Shown here piece by piece: positions 6,501 to 6,779 of a stretch of DNA of 6,779 nucleotides. The notes below the pieces were generated by a model. It had not been told where the DNA came from, did no database searches, and was given only the letters and a program-made list of their open reading frames with translations. Source of the stretch: a bacterium (GTDB lineage: Bacteria; Gemmatimonadota; Glassbacteria; GWA2-58-10); NCBI GenBank assembly GCA_021372515.1, contig JAJFUG010000034.1, positions 1 through 6,779 of the forward strand, given 5' to 3'. The first letter of the stretch is position 1. Each line of letters starts with the position of its first letter. The position numbers were made by a program, and so were the translations under genes.

Positions 6501-6779
6501 TGGAGCGCCTCGCTGGCGCGCCTGATCGGGCCGGACTCGGTAGTGGTTTCCGGCATCTCGGACCACGAGGGCAACAATCTTCTTTTCACCCCGGAGCGTT
6601 TCCTGTCCTCGAACGGCAGCGACGACGGCCGTTGGAGCGTGGCTGTGCACGTGGCCACGCTGAACGCCTCCGTGGCCGCCCTGGATACATCCGTTTCCTT
6701 CGTGCTGGACAACACGCCGCCCGACACGCTGGCGATCAGTTTCGCTGCGGATTCGAGCGAGATATACATCGACCTGGTG
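3507..6779 (+). CDS. Giant secreted multi-domain protein with FlgD-Ig-like and other Ig-like modules (3' end outside the window)
   Basis: The frame stays open for 1091 codons to the window edge. ATG at 3507 is chosen because it gives a signal peptide: MRRTATVR, a hydrophobic core (residues 9-28) and a likely cut after AAA (31-33). No Shine-Dalgarno site is evident, and LTLC at 20-23 is not a good lipobox. Three FlgD-Ig-like modules follow. Their heads are NPFSPNHDGVND (47-58), NPFSPNGDGIND (193-204) and SPANADGVAD (431-440); modules 1 and 3 contain TWNG (133-136) and IWDG (488-491), and all end in Y-x-I/Y-x-L strands. An Ig-like module (about 533-622) has EPGSKVEIYLDG, and further beta-sandwich repeats continue to the edge. 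D-[N/S]-x-x-P linkers fall at 179, 531, 623, 855 and 1068. No enzymatic motif is seen. A surface adhesin or structural role, perhaps with a C-terminal sorting domain off the edge, is inferred. Residues about 208-410 are encoded by AT-rich DNA unlike the rest. Confidence 0.9.
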   Translation, partial: MRRTATVRLFPPAFLLTAVLTLCLLTPITKAAAQVPLVISNVQVEPNPFSPNHDGVNDIAHFTFTLSKPASVWIEVIYPGSPYAVGGTTLFAGALRDTVTLDGTRKACGTDTLLDAVTSKKKIDGTAGVNGLTWNGQANKKLFDVPTMIQLPDSTYYYRITAKDEDNNLAQVIGKVIIDSQPPVISGVSASPNPFSPNGDGINDYTGMSFSISGLPKNVPLGNLVIQTSVDGSGTRIYSIKTSDTKPEFYNNDTLAIPYSPIGLQFIKRSINTGDISFQILGGRVLDSGDTIPIVVGPIKILSSDPINKVYQNQTKLSFIDKIINVQGQPPESQETVLIDIRTSAGAVKVEVKDSQNLPVAGAENLSLDPPFTGDGSYTAYFGGTQLNGQYTYTITATDESGNVKQFIGSVTAQSTDLAVTGLTVDPDTLSPANADGVADVAAVSYNLTRDAQVTIQVFRDSTVFNSNNLVRTLASASPQTAGTHNAIWDGKDGTGAYVSPGAEKSYRLIVTTLDPVSHQTSEARASIYVDNLKPSELVLNKLPAAVNVPGLTVSGRTEPGSKVEIYLDGAFADSVRANILTGVFDSTKVTLTKQGISKITARAFDAVGNGPTLSDTLSVLFDNRAPLVTDTLLYVSGAAQRLAGYVLLSYGPADTVELRLWDGSGRVSGLDLGRSAVQVTSPGGQDVEGKTIVLPPDRLRFVPSSTNTATGSYTLSISAYDSLGNSATYTVAFSVGQASSGPSVNMSGLVNAQAPAGYINAAQAQPWIFSVTLNDNTGTGINANASLMELYAMPGGKRLDGSTTFTTPATFTFVAAAAVATDGSKDGRYELRVVAEDNDPASGGLDTRLGFLYDSRPPDTLAFTASATRVTVSLHDPAGGSGVSLLGTLRSTLRVNVAGAGGSINTAEYSNDGDSTLIADFSTPLGADVYTAEVLIYDRAGNTRTRSLSFVVSGPELVPRIAGASGVPLSGVSSTTGLNQPITARFLISDPGGVGIDWSASLARLIGPDSVVVSGISDHEGNNLLFTPERFLSSNGSDDGRWSVAVHVATLNASVAALDTSVSFVLDNTPPDTLAISFAADSSEIYIDLV
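3645..3662 (+). repeat. 18-base direct repeat, copy 1 (NPFSPN codons)
   Basis: AACCCGTTCAGCCCGAAC encodes NPFSPN at the head of module 1 and is identical to 4083-4100. Identity at every synonymous position suggests recent duplication or conversion, or strong codon bias. Confidence 0.85.
4083..4100 (+). repeat. 18-base direct repeat, copy 2 (NPFSPN codons)
   Basis: This is identical to 3645-3662, 438 bases downstream and exactly in phase (146 codons). It lies about 30 bases before the AT-rich island begins, so it could have served as homology for module exchange. Confidence 0.85.
4130..4740 (+). other. AT-rich, in-frame island inside the giant gene (candidate acquired module)
   Basis: By hand count, 4141-4740 is about 40% G+C (238 of 600), against 65% (39 of 60) at 5101-5160 in the same gene. 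Codon use changes with it: TTA leucine at residues 215, 264, 317 and 387, AGA at 269, and several ATA, TCT, AAT and GAT codons, where flanks use CTG, AGC, AAC and GAC. The frame has no stop across about 200 codons despite the AT content, so it is translated. The left edge falls just after the NPFSPNGDGIND head and the right edge at the end of module 2 (near ITATDESGNVKQFIGSVTAQS). The encoded stretch still ends like its sister modules but lacks their W-[DN]-G turn. Confidence 0.75.

Noticed and set aside
5481-6650. 389-codon open frame on the - strand, and an overlapping one at 6065-6769
   Set aside because: Both are antisense to the continuous 1091-codon frame that starts with a signal peptide and has clear module repeats; their compositions look like GC shadows.

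Overview
The window is GC-rich (65% in a 60-base stretch I counted by hand) apart from one AT-rich island. It holds four protein-coding genes, all on the + strand, and a 653-base gene-free stretch packed with palindromic repeats. GC-rich codon use, a Bacteroidetes-like RimO radical-SAM motif, a giant secreted protein built on FlgD-Ig-like 'NPFSPNGDGIND' modules and abundant GTAGGGGC-type palindromes suggest a bacterium of the FCB superphylum, possibly an uncultivated candidate phylum. That placement is inference; nothing here fixes the species.

Left part (1-2853), housekeeping. The 3' portion of an AlkD-like DNA alkylation repair gene runs in from the left edge. After 106 bases comes a polytopic membrane protein of unknown function with a good Shine-Dalgarno site. 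Its stop codon overlaps the TTG start of rimO (ribosomal protein S12 methylthiotransferase) in a TTGA junction, so these two genes are probably co-transcribed and translationally coupled.

Middle part (2854-3506), gene-free. At least five strong inverted repeats lie here. Several belong to one family: GTAG followed by an 8-bp hairpin beginning GGGC. The unit at 3251-3311 carries two such hairpins in inverted orientation. They differ only by two compensatory base-pair changes, and their loops are complementary. The first palindrome, followed by six T, may also terminate the rimO transcript.

Right part (3507-6779), a surface or secreted giant. One reading frame is open for 1091 codons and runs off the right edge. 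It begins with a signal peptide and continues as tandem beta-sandwich modules. The first three start with NPFSPNHDGVND, NPFSPNGDGIND and a degenerate SPANADGVAD, and later ones are punctuated by D-[N/S]-x-x-P linkers. The interior of the second module (about 4130-4740) is only about 40% G+C by hand count and uses AT-rich codons while staying in frame. This looks like a module replaced or acquired by recombination, and it is the most striking observation in the window.
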